Below are positions 33,890 to 43,800 of a stretch of DNA of 64,000 bases, in pieces (within the stretch, counting starts at the first letter, position 1; every line of letters starts with the position of its first letter). The notes beneath the pieces are model-generated. The model saw only the letters and a program-made list of their open reading frames with translations. It was not told the origin of the DNA and did no database searches. This DNA comes from an uncultured Bacteroidales bacterium (GTDB taxonomy: Bacteria; Bacteroidota; Bacteroidia; Bacteroidales; Marinilabiliaceae). A program made the translations under genes and the position numbers. Location of the stretch: NCBI GenBank assembly GCA_934699135.1, contig CAKUVM010000001.1, positions 62,001 to 126,000 of the forward strand, given 5' to 3'.

Positions 33890-34642
33890 ATGAAGAAGCA
33901 ACTTCTTTTCGCGCTCGGCCTCTGTGCCACGGCGGCAGTCTTCACGTCTTGTGACGATGATGACAACGACCCCGAATGGACCGACCTAGTGACCTTTGAA
34001 GACGTGGAGCTGGGCAAAAGTGGCTACGTGGACACCACGACCTACGTCTACGACGGCGTCGTCGCATTCAAGAACAGCCACAGCACCTGGGGCAGCTATT
34101 TCGGCATCAGCCTGAAGACCGACACCGTGACGGCCGGCTATCTTAACGATGCCAGCGTCTTCGGCACAGGCGGCAACAACGGCTCGCGCCAGTTCGGCTA
34201 TTGCTACTACTCAGAGTATTCCGGCGAAGGCGCGATTATTGAACTTGCCGAGAATGACAAAAAAGTGACCTCTTTCAGCCCGAACAAGGTCTACCTGTCA
34301 CTCAACACCTACGCAGCCCTCGCCCTCCGCGACGGCAATGACGGCGGCATGTATGGCGACGCCGTGAAACTGAAGCAGGGAGGCTTCTTCAGCGTGACTT
34401 TCACGGGCTACAACGGAGAGGAGAAGGCCGGCAGCGTGACCGCATACCCGGGCGACTGGCGCGGCGCGAGCCGATGCCTGATGACCACATGGACGGCCGT
34501 GGATCTCAAGCAGCTCGGCGAGGTGACCAAGATTGAGGTGACATTTGACGGGAGCGAGGATCTCCGCGGCGCCTATGGCCTGAACGTCCCGGCCTACATT
34601 GCCCTTGACGACCTCTCCTTCACCCGCAACGTGACCAAATAG
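33890..34642 (+). CDS. DUF4465-type surface lipoprotein of the B12 locus
   Basis: A 250-residue lipoprotein. The signal peptide ends in a lipobox (AAVFTSC) with Cys22 followed by DDDDND, an acidic tract like the Bacteroidota surface-export signal. The body is beta-rich, with VTFEDVELGKSGYVD at the start, a NSHSTWGSYFGISLK segment and YIALDDLSFT near the end, as in DUF4465 proteins. It is the first gene behind the cobalamin riboswitch and precedes the TonB receptor by 17 bases, so a role in surface B12 capture (compare BtuH-type proteins) is likely but inferred. The frame opens at 33854, but the lipoprotein signal begins at 33890. Confidence 0.8.
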   Translation: MKKQLLFALGLCATAAVFTSCDDDDNDPEWTDLVTFEDVELGKSGYVDTTTYVYDGVVAFKNSHSTWGSYFGISLKTDTVTAGYLNDASVFGTGGNNGSRQFGYCYYSEYSGEGAIIELAENDKKVTSFSPNKVYLSLNTYAALALRDGNDGGMYGDAVKLKQGGFFSVTFTGYNGEEKAGSVTAYPGDWRGASRCLMTTWTAVDLKQLGEVTKIEVTFDGSEDLRGAYGLNVPAYIALDDLSFTRNVTK

Positions 34643-34659
34643 CCCGCGTCGGCGACAGC

Positions 34660-36702
34660 GTGAGAACGACTCCATTTCACCACACCTTGGGCCGCGCCCT
34701 GTACTGCCGTCTGGCATGGGTCGCGGCCCTTCCTCTCTTGGCGGCCAATGGCGCGGCGCAGACGGCCTTGACCGACTCCGTCCACAGCATTGCCGAGGTG
34801 ACAGTGGCGGCGCCCCCCAGTTTCCAAGAGACCATACCCAGCCAAAAACTGCAGGGCGAGGAGCTGACGCGCCTCAACAGCCGCACCGTGGCCGACGCCC
34901 TCCGTTTTTTCGCCGGTGTCCAAATCAAGGACTATGGCGGCGTCGGCGGCATCAAGACCATCAACATCCGCTCAATGGGCACGAACCACGTGGGTGTATT
35001 CTATGACGGCGTGCAGCTCAGCAATGCGCAAAACGGGCAGGTGGACCTGGGGATGTTCTCGTTGGACAACATATCGTCCATCTCCGTCCACAACGGCCAG
35101 AAAAGCGACATTTTCCAAAGCGCGAGAGACTTCAACACGGCCGGCACGGTGTATTTGTGGTCGCGCCGCCCTGAGTTCGCCCCCGGCAAGCAGGCCGCGG
35201 TGAGGCTCACGTTCAAGACAGGCTCGTTTGACCTCATCAACCCGGCCGCCACGGCCGACGTGAAGCTGTCCGGCCGCGTGGCGGCGTCGTTCTCGGCCGA
35301 GCACCTGCGCAGCAGCGGCGAATACACATTCCGATACCGCCGCCAAAACCCGCAGACGGGAGCCACGGTATACGACACCACGGCAGTCCGCCACAACGGA
35401 GACATAAACGCCACGAGAGTGGAGGCGGCGCTATATGGGCGCACGGGAGCGGCGGAGTGGAGCGCGAGGCTATACAACTACACGTCGGACCGCGGCGTGC
35501 CGGGCGCCATTGTCAACAACGTGTGGCGGCGCGGCGAGAGGATTGAAGACAACAACAGCTTCGCGCAAGGCACGCTGACGCTGACGCCCAAGGGGCGCTA
35601 CGCCCTGCGCGCCCTGGCCAAATACGCATCATATCGCACTCACTACGAGAACCGCGACACCTCCGTCGTGACCATAGACAACCACTACTACCAGCAGGAG
35701 GCCTACCTCTCCGCCGCCAACCTTGTCAGCATCTGCCCCACGTGGGCCGCGAGCCTCTCTGCCGACGCGCAGTGGAACACAATGACGGCCGACCTCTACG
35801 GGTTCGCAGAGCCGACGCGGTGGACCGTGATGGCGTCCGCAGCCACAAGCCTGAGCGTCGGCGACTTTAGGGCGCAGGCCAGCGCGGTGCTGACCTACGT
35901 GACCGACCACACAGTCCGCACCGCCGCGCCGGCCGACAAGAGGGTGCTGACGCCCGCCGCCGCACTGTCTTACAGGCCGGCGGCAGGCCCAGTGACGCTA
36001 AGGGCGTTTGCCAAGAAGAGCTTCAGGATGCCCACGTTCAACGACCTCTACTATGCCGACATAGGGAACTCGAAGCTCAACCCCGAGAGCACCATCCAAT
36101 ATGACGCCGGGGCCGTCCTCTCCCACAAGACCGGCTCTTGGCTGCAAGCCCTGGAAATTAAGGCCGACGCATATTACAACATTGTGAAAGACAAGATTGT
36201 GGCCTACCCCAAAGGGGCACAGTTCCGATGGACGATGATTAACCTGGGGCGCGTGGAGATTAAGGGGCTAGACGTCTCGGCCTCCGCCACGCTCAGCCCC
36301 GCCGGGCGGCTGACACTGACCGCCAAGGCGCAATATACATTCCAGCAGGCCCTGGACGTGACGAGCCGCGACGACAGCTTCTATCGCGACCAAATACCAT
36401 ATGTGGCTCGCCACAGCGGCTCCGCCGCGCTCCTCTCACAGTGGGGGGAGTGGGGGTTGGACTGCTCATTCATCTACACGGGCGAGAGATATTGCCAGCA
36501 AGAGAACATTGTCTACAACTACGTCCAGCCGTGGTACACGACAGACATCTCCGCCCTGCGCGACATAACCCTGCCCCGCGGGGCGGGCGTCATCCGCCTG
36601 CAAGTGGAGGTCAACAACCTGCTGGACCAAGACTACGACGTGATAATCAACTACCCAATGCCGGGGCGCAACGTCCGCGTCACAGCCCGATACACACTCT
36701 GA
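34660..36702 (+). CDS. btuB: BtuB-like TonB-dependent outer-membrane receptor
   Basis: Outer-membrane active transporter of 680 residues, probably for cobalamin. GTG start and signal peptide (LAWVAALPLLAANGAAQ), then a TonB-box-like stretch (HSIAEVTVAAPP), a plug domain (SRTVADALRFFAGVQIKDYG, INIRSMGTNHVGVFYDGVQL) and a beta-barrel ending in MPGRNVRVTARYTL with a terminal aromatic/hydrophobic strand. The barrel motif FRMPTFNDLYYADIGNSKLN is typical of BtuB-like receptors. Assignment to B12 rests on the riboswitch and the BtuG-like gene 5 bases downstream. Confidence 0.88.
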   Translation: MRTTPFHHTLGRALYCRLAWVAALPLLAANGAAQTALTDSVHSIAEVTVAAPPSFQETIPSQKLQGEELTRLNSRTVADALRFFAGVQIKDYGGVGGIKTINIRSMGTNHVGVFYDGVQLSNAQNGQVDLGMFSLDNISSISVHNGQKSDIFQSARDFNTAGTVYLWSRRPEFAPGKQAAVRLTFKTGSFDLINPAATADVKLSGRVAASFSAEHLRSSGEYTFRYRRQNPQTGATVYDTTAVRHNGDINATRVEAALYGRTGAAEWSARLYNYTSDRGVPGAIVNNVWRRGERIEDNNSFAQGTLTLTPKGRYALRALAKYASYRTHYENRDTSVVTIDNHYYQQEAYLSAANLVSICPTWAASLSADAQWNTMTADLYGFAEPTRWTVMASAATSLSVGDFRAQASAVLTYVTDHTVRTAAPADKRVLTPAAALSYRPAAGPVTLRAFAKKSFRMPTFNDLYYADIGNSKLNPESTIQYDAGAVLSHKTGSWLQALEIKADAYYNIVKDKIVAYPKGAQFRWTMINLGRVEIKGLDVSASATLSPAGRLTLTAKAQYTFQQALDVTSRDDSFYRDQIPYVARHSGSAALLSQWGEWGLDCSFIYTGERYCQQENIVYNYVQPWYTTDISALRDITLPRGAGVIRLQVEVNNLLDQDYDVIINYPMPGRNVRVTARYTL

Positions 36703-36706
36703 GAGC

Positions 36707-39088
36707 ATGAAAACACCACAAAGGGCGACAGCCCTCCGCCACGCGGCCGCGGCGCTTACGGCTGCGACCCTCTTGGTGTCGCAGCCCTCATGCCGCGACG
36801 TGGACTACATTGTGCCAACCATCGAGGAGGAGACGGAAGACACCACAGGAGTGGTGGCCGACGTCTGCGGCCTATACCTGCTCAACGAGGGCAACATGGG
36901 CAGCAACAAGAGCTCGCTGGACTATCTGGACTTCGCCTCCGGCACATATTTCCGCAACATATACGCGGAGCGCAACCCAAACGTGGTGAAAGAGTTGGGC
37001 GACGTGGGCAACGACATCCAGATATACGGCTCGCGCCTCTACTTGGTAATAAACTGCTCAAACAAAGTGGAGGTGCTGGACGCCCGCACGGGGGCGCGCA
37101 TTGGGCAAGTGAACATCCCAAACTGCCGATACGTCCGCTTCGCGGACGGCAAGGCCTACGTCTCCAGCTACGTGGGCCCGGTCTCGCTCAACAAAGGAGA
37201 CGCCGTGAAAGGCGCAGTGTATCAGGTGGACACGGCCTCGCTCCAGGTAGAGGCCACATGCGGCGTAGGCTATCAGCCAGACGAGCTTGAGATTATGGAC
37301 GACGGCAACATATACGTGGCCAACTCCGGCGGGTATATGGTGCCGGACTATGAGCGCACCGTGTCGGTGATAGACCGGGCCACGATGACGGAGGTGAGGC
37401 GAATAGACGTGGGCATAAACCTGCATCGGCTCAAAAAAGACAGCCACGGGCGACTGTGGGTCTCGTCTCGCGGCAATTATGAAGACGTGGCGTCGAACCT
37501 CTACACTTTGGAGCGAGGCGCCGACGGGCAGATGCGGCTGGCCGACACCATGAACATAGCCTGCTCCAACATGACGATATGCGGAGACTCCCTCTACCTC
37601 TACAGCGTGGAGTGGAGCAACTATGAGCAGCGCAACACGGTGACATACGGCATCATAGACACCCGCACCAAGCGCATTGTGTCTCGCAACTTCATAACAG
37701 ACGGCACAGAGGCCGACATCGAGATCCCGTACGGCATCGCCGTCCATCCCGTGAGCGGAGACATCTACGTCACCGACGCCAAGAACTACGTCTCGAGCGG
37801 CTGGCTGATATGCTATGACCGACACGGCAAGCGCAAATGGCGCGTCCGCACGGGAGACATCCCGGCCCATATGGCCTTCTTGCGCACGCGCCCCTCTTTT
37901 GACATCACACCCCCCACGCCGCCGCAAGACACGACAACCACAACCCCCGACACGCCCCCCGACACGGCGGGCGCCGACGCCACACTCAGCTCCCCGCGCC
38001 TGCAAAAAGCCCTTGTCGACGCCGGGTGCGCGGCGCGCGCCTACCTGTGGGAGAAAGAGGGGGCAGACGGCACGTATGAGGAAGTGTCGCGTGGGCGGAC
38101 GTGCATTGTGGTGCCATCGGCCGTGGGCGAGGTGACTCGCCTACGCCTGAGCCTGACGGCATTGGACGGGCGACAACAGGTCAAGACCTTTGCCGTGGTC
38201 GGCACGGGCGAGGCCGAGGCATACAGCCCCACCACGGCCATCTGCTACGAGTATAGGCCCGCGCCGGGGCAGTTCGTCAACATGCTGCCCCGATATGACG
38301 AGGGCGACACGGGAGCCGACATGGCCGCCAAGGCCGGCGAGTGCATGGCGAACGACGAGATAATAACCCTCGGAGCCTATGGCGGCTACGTCACGTTCGG
38401 GTTCGACCACACCGTGGCCAACCGCCACGGACAGAAAGACTTCCGCATAAACGGCAACGCTTTCTACTCCGACCGACCCGAATATGGGGCCAAACTGGGC
38501 GGGAGTTGCGAGCCGGGCATTGTCATGGTGTCACTAGACGCAAACATGAACGGGTTGCCGGACGACCCATGGTATGAACTGGCCGGCAGCGCATACTCAC
38601 ACCCCGACAGCTGCCTCCACGGCTACAAGATAACGTACCACAGGCCCACAGACCACACACCCGAGCCAGACAAGCAGGCCTACGTGACCGACTCCAAATA
38701 TATCCGCTGGACGGACAACCAGGGCGGCGAGGGCTACGTCAGGAAAAACTCATACCACGCCCAAGACTACTACCCGGCCTGGATAGCGGAAGACGAGATG
38801 TCCTTCTCCGGCTCAAAGCTCCTCTCCACAGCCGTGGACGAAAGCGGCGTGGGGCGCTACTACGTCCTTTACTCTTTCGGGTGGGGGTACGTTGACAACC
38901 ACCCCAACACGAAAAAAGACCTCTGCAGCTTCGACATCGACTGGGCCGTGGACTCTGAGGGTAACAGCGTCAGCCTCCCCGGCGTGGATTTCATAAGGGT
39001 CTACACGGGACAGAACCAAGACTGCGGCTGGCTCGGCGAGACCAGCACAGAGGTGGGCTCCGCATTTGACCTGTCACTGACAGACTAA
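36707..39088 (+). CDS. btuG: BtuG-like beta-propeller surface lipoprotein fused to C-terminal surface domains
   Basis: A 793-residue protein. N-terminal signal peptide with probable lipidated Cys29 (SQPSC-RDVDY). Residues about 45-395 form a DUF5074/YncE-type propeller (LLNEGNMGSNKSSLDYLDFA, GDVGNDIQIYGSRLYLVIN, PDELEIMDDGNIYVANSGGY). BtuG proteins of this type bind B12 with very high affinity and cap BtuB. A Thr/Pro/Asp linker (about 400-424) joins a PKD-like segment (about 428-500) and a beta-rich domain (about 510-793; DPWYELAGSAY, GGEGYVRKNSYHAQDYYP, VDFIRVYTGQNQDCG). The start is 5 bases after the receptor stop. The composite architecture is notable because BtuG itself is essentially one propeller. 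The function of the C-terminal part is unknown. Confidence 0.8.
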   Translation: MKTPQRATALRHAAAALTAATLLVSQPSCRDVDYIVPTIEEETEDTTGVVADVCGLYLLNEGNMGSNKSSLDYLDFASGTYFRNIYAERNPNVVKELGDVGNDIQIYGSRLYLVINCSNKVEVLDARTGARIGQVNIPNCRYVRFADGKAYVSSYVGPVSLNKGDAVKGAVYQVDTASLQVEATCGVGYQPDELEIMDDGNIYVANSGGYMVPDYERTVSVIDRATMTEVRRIDVGINLHRLKKDSHGRLWVSSRGNYEDVASNLYTLERGADGQMRLADTMNIACSNMTICGDSLYLYSVEWSNYEQRNTVTYGIIDTRTKRIVSRNFITDGTEADIEIPYGIAVHPVSGDIYVTDAKNYVSSGWLICYDRHGKRKWRVRTGDIPAHMAFLRTRPSFDITPPTPPQDTTTTTPDTPPDTAGADATLSSPRLQKALVDAGCAARAYLWEKEGADGTYEEVSRGRTCIVVPSAVGEVTRLRLSLTALDGRQQVKTFAVVGTGEAEAYSPTTAICYEYRPAPGQFVNMLPRYDEGDTGADMAAKAGECMANDEIITLGAYGGYVTFGFDHTVANRHGQKDFRINGNAFYSDRPEYGAKLGGSCEPGIVMVSLDANMNGLPDDPWYELAGSAYSHPDSCLHGYKITYHRPTDHTPEPDKQAYVTDSKYIRWTDNQGGEGYVRKNSYHAQDYYPAWIAEDEMSFSGSKLLSTAVDESGVGRYYVLYSFGWGYVDNHPNTKKDLCSFDIDWAVDSEGNSVSLPGVDFIRVYTGQNQDCGWLGETSTEVGSAFDLSLTD

Positions 39089-39129
39089 GAACAATCTACT
39101 TTTATAACTACCTTTAAAACAATATTTTG

Positions 39130-40704
39130 ATGAAGCAAAAAGTTACTGCTCTTTTGAGCGTACTGTGCCTTGTCGGGAGCGCTGCGGCGCAAGACATTCC
39201 CGACTTTACCGACGGGTGCCTCATTGTCAACGAAGACTGGTTTGGCCACAATAACAGCACGGTCAACCACCTGTCGTCAGACGGCACGTTCACCTACCGC
39301 GTCATTCAAGCCGTCAACGGCAGCGACATTCAACTTGGCTGCACCGCCCCGATTGGCGTGATCTACGGAGACCGATTCTACGTGACCAGCAAGCAACCCA
39401 AAGACGGCGGCGCGGACGTGACGGGCGGGCGGCTCTCTGTGTTCCACTGGCCTTCTCTCAAAATATTGAACAAATTTGAGGAGCTGCCCGGCGGCGGCGA
39501 CGGGCGCAGCTTCGTGGGCGTGAATGAGCACAAGGGCTACGTCTCCACCTCTAACGGCATCTGCGTGCTGAACCTGGACAATATGGCGTTCGAGAAAGTC
39601 ATCGAGGGGACAGAGAACCCCAACACAGACGACTACGGCAGACTGTACTACGGACAGAGCGGCGCCATGCTCCGCACGGAAAGCGCCGTCTTGGCCTGCC
39701 ACCAGTCTGAGGGAATCCTGGTCATAGACCCCGCCACGGACAGGATCGTAAAGACCATCAAGCCGAGCACCTACGACACCGAAGGAATGCTGCCTAGCAC
39801 CTTGTGCCAAAGCAAGGACGGCTACATCTGGGCCAACGTGGCCTCCACTGAGTTCATGGGAGCGACGGCGCAGACCTTGCTGAAAATAAACCCGCGCACA
39901 TTCGACTTTGAGGAGATTGACCTGCCAGTGAGCGGCCCCAGCCAATCATGGGGGGCATGGACGCCAGACGGCCTCTGCGCCAGCGCACGGAACAATGTGA
40001 TATACTGGATCGTCACAGAGTTCTTTCAAAGCAGCCAGATTTACAAATACGACATCGACACAGGCGTGACGGAGCTTTTCCTCGACTTCAGCTCCGAAGG
40101 CTGGCAAATTTACGGGGCCAGCTTCAGGGTGGACCCCGTGTCTGACGACGCCTACGTCTCGCTCTTCCAAGACTTCGTCAGCACGAGCTACGAGGTGCGC
40201 CGCTACACCAGCAGCGGCGAGCTTGTGGGTGAATATCCCATGGAGGAACACTACTGGTTCCCGTCCGTCTTCGTGTTCCCAGACAACGCGTCGCCAGAGG
40301 CTCAGCCAGTGGAGCCGCAGAGCGTGACGGCCGGTGGCGAGACGGCCATAGACCTGACGGGCATTGCCTACGACCCCGACAATTCAGGCTTCTCCATGGT
40401 CAAGACCGTGGCGGACATAAGGCCGGAAGGCGTGGTGGAGGCCACCGTGGCCGGAGGCATGCTCCACGTTCGCGGCATTGCCACGGGCGAGGCCACGGTC
40501 ACCATCAGCGTGTGTTCCAATGGCCGCACTGTGGACGTGCCCATCACCATCAACGTGGAGAAGGCCACGGCCATCAGGGAGCCGGAGGCCGATGGAGACG
40601 CTCCCGCGCGGCTCTACGACCTTGCGGGCCGCCCCGTGGGCGGAGACTTGCGCTCGCTGCCGCGCGGCATATACGTGGGCGGGGGGAAGAGGCTTGTGAA
40701 ATAG
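39130..40704 (+). CDS. Secreted DUF5074-type propeller protein with C-terminal surface-tail motif
   Basis: A 524-residue exported protein. The signal peptide (TALLSVLCLVGSAAAQ) has no lipobox Cys. A DUF5074-like propeller follows (DGCLIVNEDWFGHNNSTVNH, KGYVSTSNGICVLNLDN, YDTEGMLPSTLCQSKDGYIW), then a bacterial Ig-like segment (about 395-475; ATGEATVTISVCSNGR) and a C-terminal tail LYDLAGRPVGGDLRSLPRGI ending YVGGGKRLVK. That tail resembles the GRxV...LPxGIY...GKKxVK ends found on many Bacteroidales surface proteins. It is the fourth gene of the B12 operon, so it probably also binds or handles corrinoids; this is inference. Confidence 0.75.
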   Translation: MKQKVTALLSVLCLVGSAAAQDIPDFTDGCLIVNEDWFGHNNSTVNHLSSDGTFTYRVIQAVNGSDIQLGCTAPIGVIYGDRFYVTSKQPKDGGADVTGGRLSVFHWPSLKILNKFEELPGGGDGRSFVGVNEHKGYVSTSNGICVLNLDNMAFEKVIEGTENPNTDDYGRLYYGQSGAMLRTESAVLACHQSEGILVIDPATDRIVKTIKPSTYDTEGMLPSTLCQSKDGYIWANVASTEFMGATAQTLLKINPRTFDFEEIDLPVSGPSQSWGAWTPDGLCASARNNVIYWIVTEFFQSSQIYKYDIDTGVTELFLDFSSEGWQIYGASFRVDPVSDDAYVSLFQDFVSTSYEVRRYTSSGELVGEYPMEEHYWFPSVFVFPDNASPEAQPVEPQSVTAGGETAIDLTGIAYDPDNSGFSMVKTVADIRPEGVVEATVAGGMLHVRGIATGEATVTISVCSNGRTVDVPITINVEKATAIREPEADGDAPARLYDLAGRPVGGDLRSLPRGIYVGGGKRLVK

Positions 40705-40732
40705 GCGCCAGACCCGCGCGAGACAGCCGCTT

Positions 40733-40774
40733 GCCGCCAGGCAGGGAGTGTGTAAGACTCCCCCGCCTGGCGGC
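40733..40774 (+). terminator. Hairpin after the B12 operon
   Basis: GCCGCCAGGC (40733-40742) pairs with GCCTGGCGGC (40765-40774), with inner GGGAGT/ACTCCC pairing. There is no T run after it, so termination is possible but not certain. Confidence 0.55.
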
Positions 40775-40837
40775 TTCCTATGTGGCAAAATGATGGGCAA
40801 ACCGGCGTAGCGAGACTCATTTGTGGCACGAACTCCC

Positions 40838-40845
40838 TATCTTTG
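40838..40845 (+). promoter_or_regulatory. metH promoter -7 box
   Basis: TATCTTTG, 32 bases before the metH ATG. A TTTG occurs at 40820-40823. This gives metH its own promoter outside riboswitch control. Confidence 0.65.
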
Positions 40846-40877
40846 CCGCTCCAGAAGAAAAAACAACCATCTTCACG

Positions 40878-43800
40878 ATGAAGCACAGATACCAGCTCAT
40901 ACGCCCGCTCCTGCGCGACCGCATCCTGCTCCTCGATGGCGCAATGGGCAGCCTAATTCAAAAAGTAGGGCTCTCCGAGGCCGACTTCCGGGGCTCGCTC
41001 TTTGCCAATCACCCGTGCCCGCTCAAGGGGGACAACGACGTGCTGTCCCTCACGAGGCCAGACGTGATAAAAGACATCCACCGACAATATCTGGAGGCCG
41101 GGGCGGACATCATAGAGACCAACTCATTCAACGCCACCTCCATCTCTCAGGCCGACTATCAGCTCGAGGCCGCCGTCTATGACATCAACGCGGCAGCAGC
41201 CCGCAACGCCAAAGAGATGGCCCTCCAATTCTCGACCGACGAGAAGCCCCGCTTCGTGGCCGGCTCCATGGGCCCGACCAACAAGACGGCCTCCATGTCC
41301 CCCGACGTCAACAACCCGGGGTTCCGCGCCATCACGTTCGACCAGCTCGTCACAGCCTACACGGAGCAGGCCCGCGGCCTGCTGGACGGCGGCGTGGACA
41401 TATTCCTCGTCGAGACCATATTCGACGGACTTAACGCCAAGGCCGCCCTCTACGCCATTGAGCAGGAGCTCAAAGCCCGCGGCCTGGAGAGCTTCCCCGT
41501 CATGGTCTCGGCCACCGTGGCGGACAAGAGCGGGCGAATCCTCTCCGGCCAGACACTAGACGCGTTCCTATATTCAGTCTCACACATCGACCTCCTCACT
41601 TTCGGCCTCAACTGCTCGTTTGGCGCGCATGACATGATGCCCTACCTCACAGAGATTGGCCGCAAGAGCCCGTTCTACGTGAGCGCCTACCCCAACGCGG
41701 GCTTGCCCAACCAGTTCGGCGAATATGACGAGACTCCAGACGTCATGGCCGCCAAGGTGCAAGACTTCCTGGACCAAGGCATAGTCAACATCCTCGGCGG
41801 ATGCTGCGGCACCACGCCCGCCCACATAGCGGCAATGGCGGCCCGCCTGAAAAACTATAAAGTACACCGACCCGCGCCGCCCGACCACGAGATGCGCCTC
41901 TCGGGCATAGACGGCGAGGTGGTGTCAAAGAGCGTCAAGCCGTTCTACAAAGTGGGCGAGCGCACCAACGTGGCCGGCTCGCGCAAGTTCCTGCGCCTCA
42001 TAAACGAGAAGAAATATGACGAGGCCCTGGACATCGCCCGCTCCGAGGTGGAGGCCGGCGCGGACATAATAGACGTCAATATGGACGACGCCATGCTTGA
42101 CGCCGCCGCCGAGATGACCACGTTTCTCAACCTCATGGCGGCGGAGCCCGACGTGGCGCGGCTGCCGGTCATGATAGACTCTTCAAAGTGGGAGGTCATA
42201 GAGGCCGGACTCAAATGCCTCCAAGGCAAAGCCATAGTGAACTCGATAAGCCTCAAGAAGGGTGAGGAGGAGTTCCTCCGCGAGGCGGCCATAATCCAGA
42301 GCTACGGCGCGGCGGTCGTCGTGATGGCGTTCGACGAGGTGGGGCAGGCCACGTGCTTCGAGCGCCGCACGGAGATATGCTCCCGCGCCTACAAACTGCT
42401 GACCGAGAGGCTCAACTTCGAGCCGGCGGACATAATCTTCGACCCCAACGTCTTGGCCATAGCCACAGGCCTGCCGGAGCATGACGGCTACGCCGTGGAC
42501 TTCATCCGCACCGTGGAGTGGATCAAGGCTAACCTGCCCCACGCCAAGATAAGCGGAGGCATATCCAACCTCTCCTTCTCATTTCGCGGAAACACCCACG
42601 TGAGGGAGAGCATGCACTCCGTCTTCCTGCACTACGCCGTGGCCAAGGGCATGGACATGGGCATCGTGAACCCGGCCGCCATGATTGCCTATGAAGACAT
42701 TGAGCCAGACTTGCGAGACAAGATAGAAGACCTGGTGCTCAACCGCCGTCCCGACGCCACGGACATTATGCTCTCCGCGGCCGAGCAGTTCAAGGCCGGC
42801 AAGGGCGGTCCCGCTCACGCGGCAAATGACGAGTGGCGCAAGCTGCCTGTGGCGGAGAGGCTGCAATATGCACTGCGGAAAGGCGTCACGGAGCATCTGG
42901 AAGAAGACCTGGCCGAGGCGCGCCCCCTCTACCCCCGCGCCCTGGACATAATTGAGAAACCACTGATGGACGGCATGAACCAGGTGGGGGAGCTCTTCGG
43001 GCAGGGCAAGATGTTCCTGCCACAGGTGGTCAAGACGGCGCGCGTCATGAAACGTGCGGTGGAAATTCTCCAGCCCATCATTCAAGAGGAAAAACGCGCG
43101 GCAGGGCAGGAGGGCACGTCGGCCGGGCGCGTCATTATGGCCACGGTGAAAGGCGACGTCCACGACATTGGCAAAAACATTGTGTGCGTGGTCCTTGCGT
43201 GCAACAATTTTGAGATCATAGACCTTGGCGTGATGGTTGAGACCGACAAGATTGTGGAGGCGGCCATAAGCGAACACGCCGACGCCATAGGCCTCAGCGG
43301 GCTCATCACGCCATCCCTAGACGAGATGATAGCCGTGGTAAAGGCCCTCGAGGCCAAAGGTCTCAAGATACCCGTCATGATAGGCGGGGCCACCACATCG
43401 GCCGTCCACACGGCAGTAAAGATAGCACCATGTTACAGTGGGCCAGTCATATACGTCAAAGACGCGTCTCAAAACGCCTACGTCCTCAACGCCATCTTGT
43501 CGCACGATGAGAGATACCTTGCGGGGCTAAAAGCCGACCAGGAGCGGCTACGCAAAGAAAACGCGGCAGCCAAACCAGAGACATTGACCCTTGCCGAGGC
43601 GCGCAGCCGCACCTTCAAGGCCGACTGGGCGTCAACGTCATTCACCAAGCCGTCCGCCCCTGGCATATCGGTCTTGCACAAGGTGCCTCTGGCGGAGCTG
43701 ACCCCGTTTGTCAACTGGCGTATGTTCTTCAACGCATGGAAGATAGGAGGGCAATACGCCGAGGCGGCCACGCTGACGTCTAAAGAAGAGCGCAAGAGGT

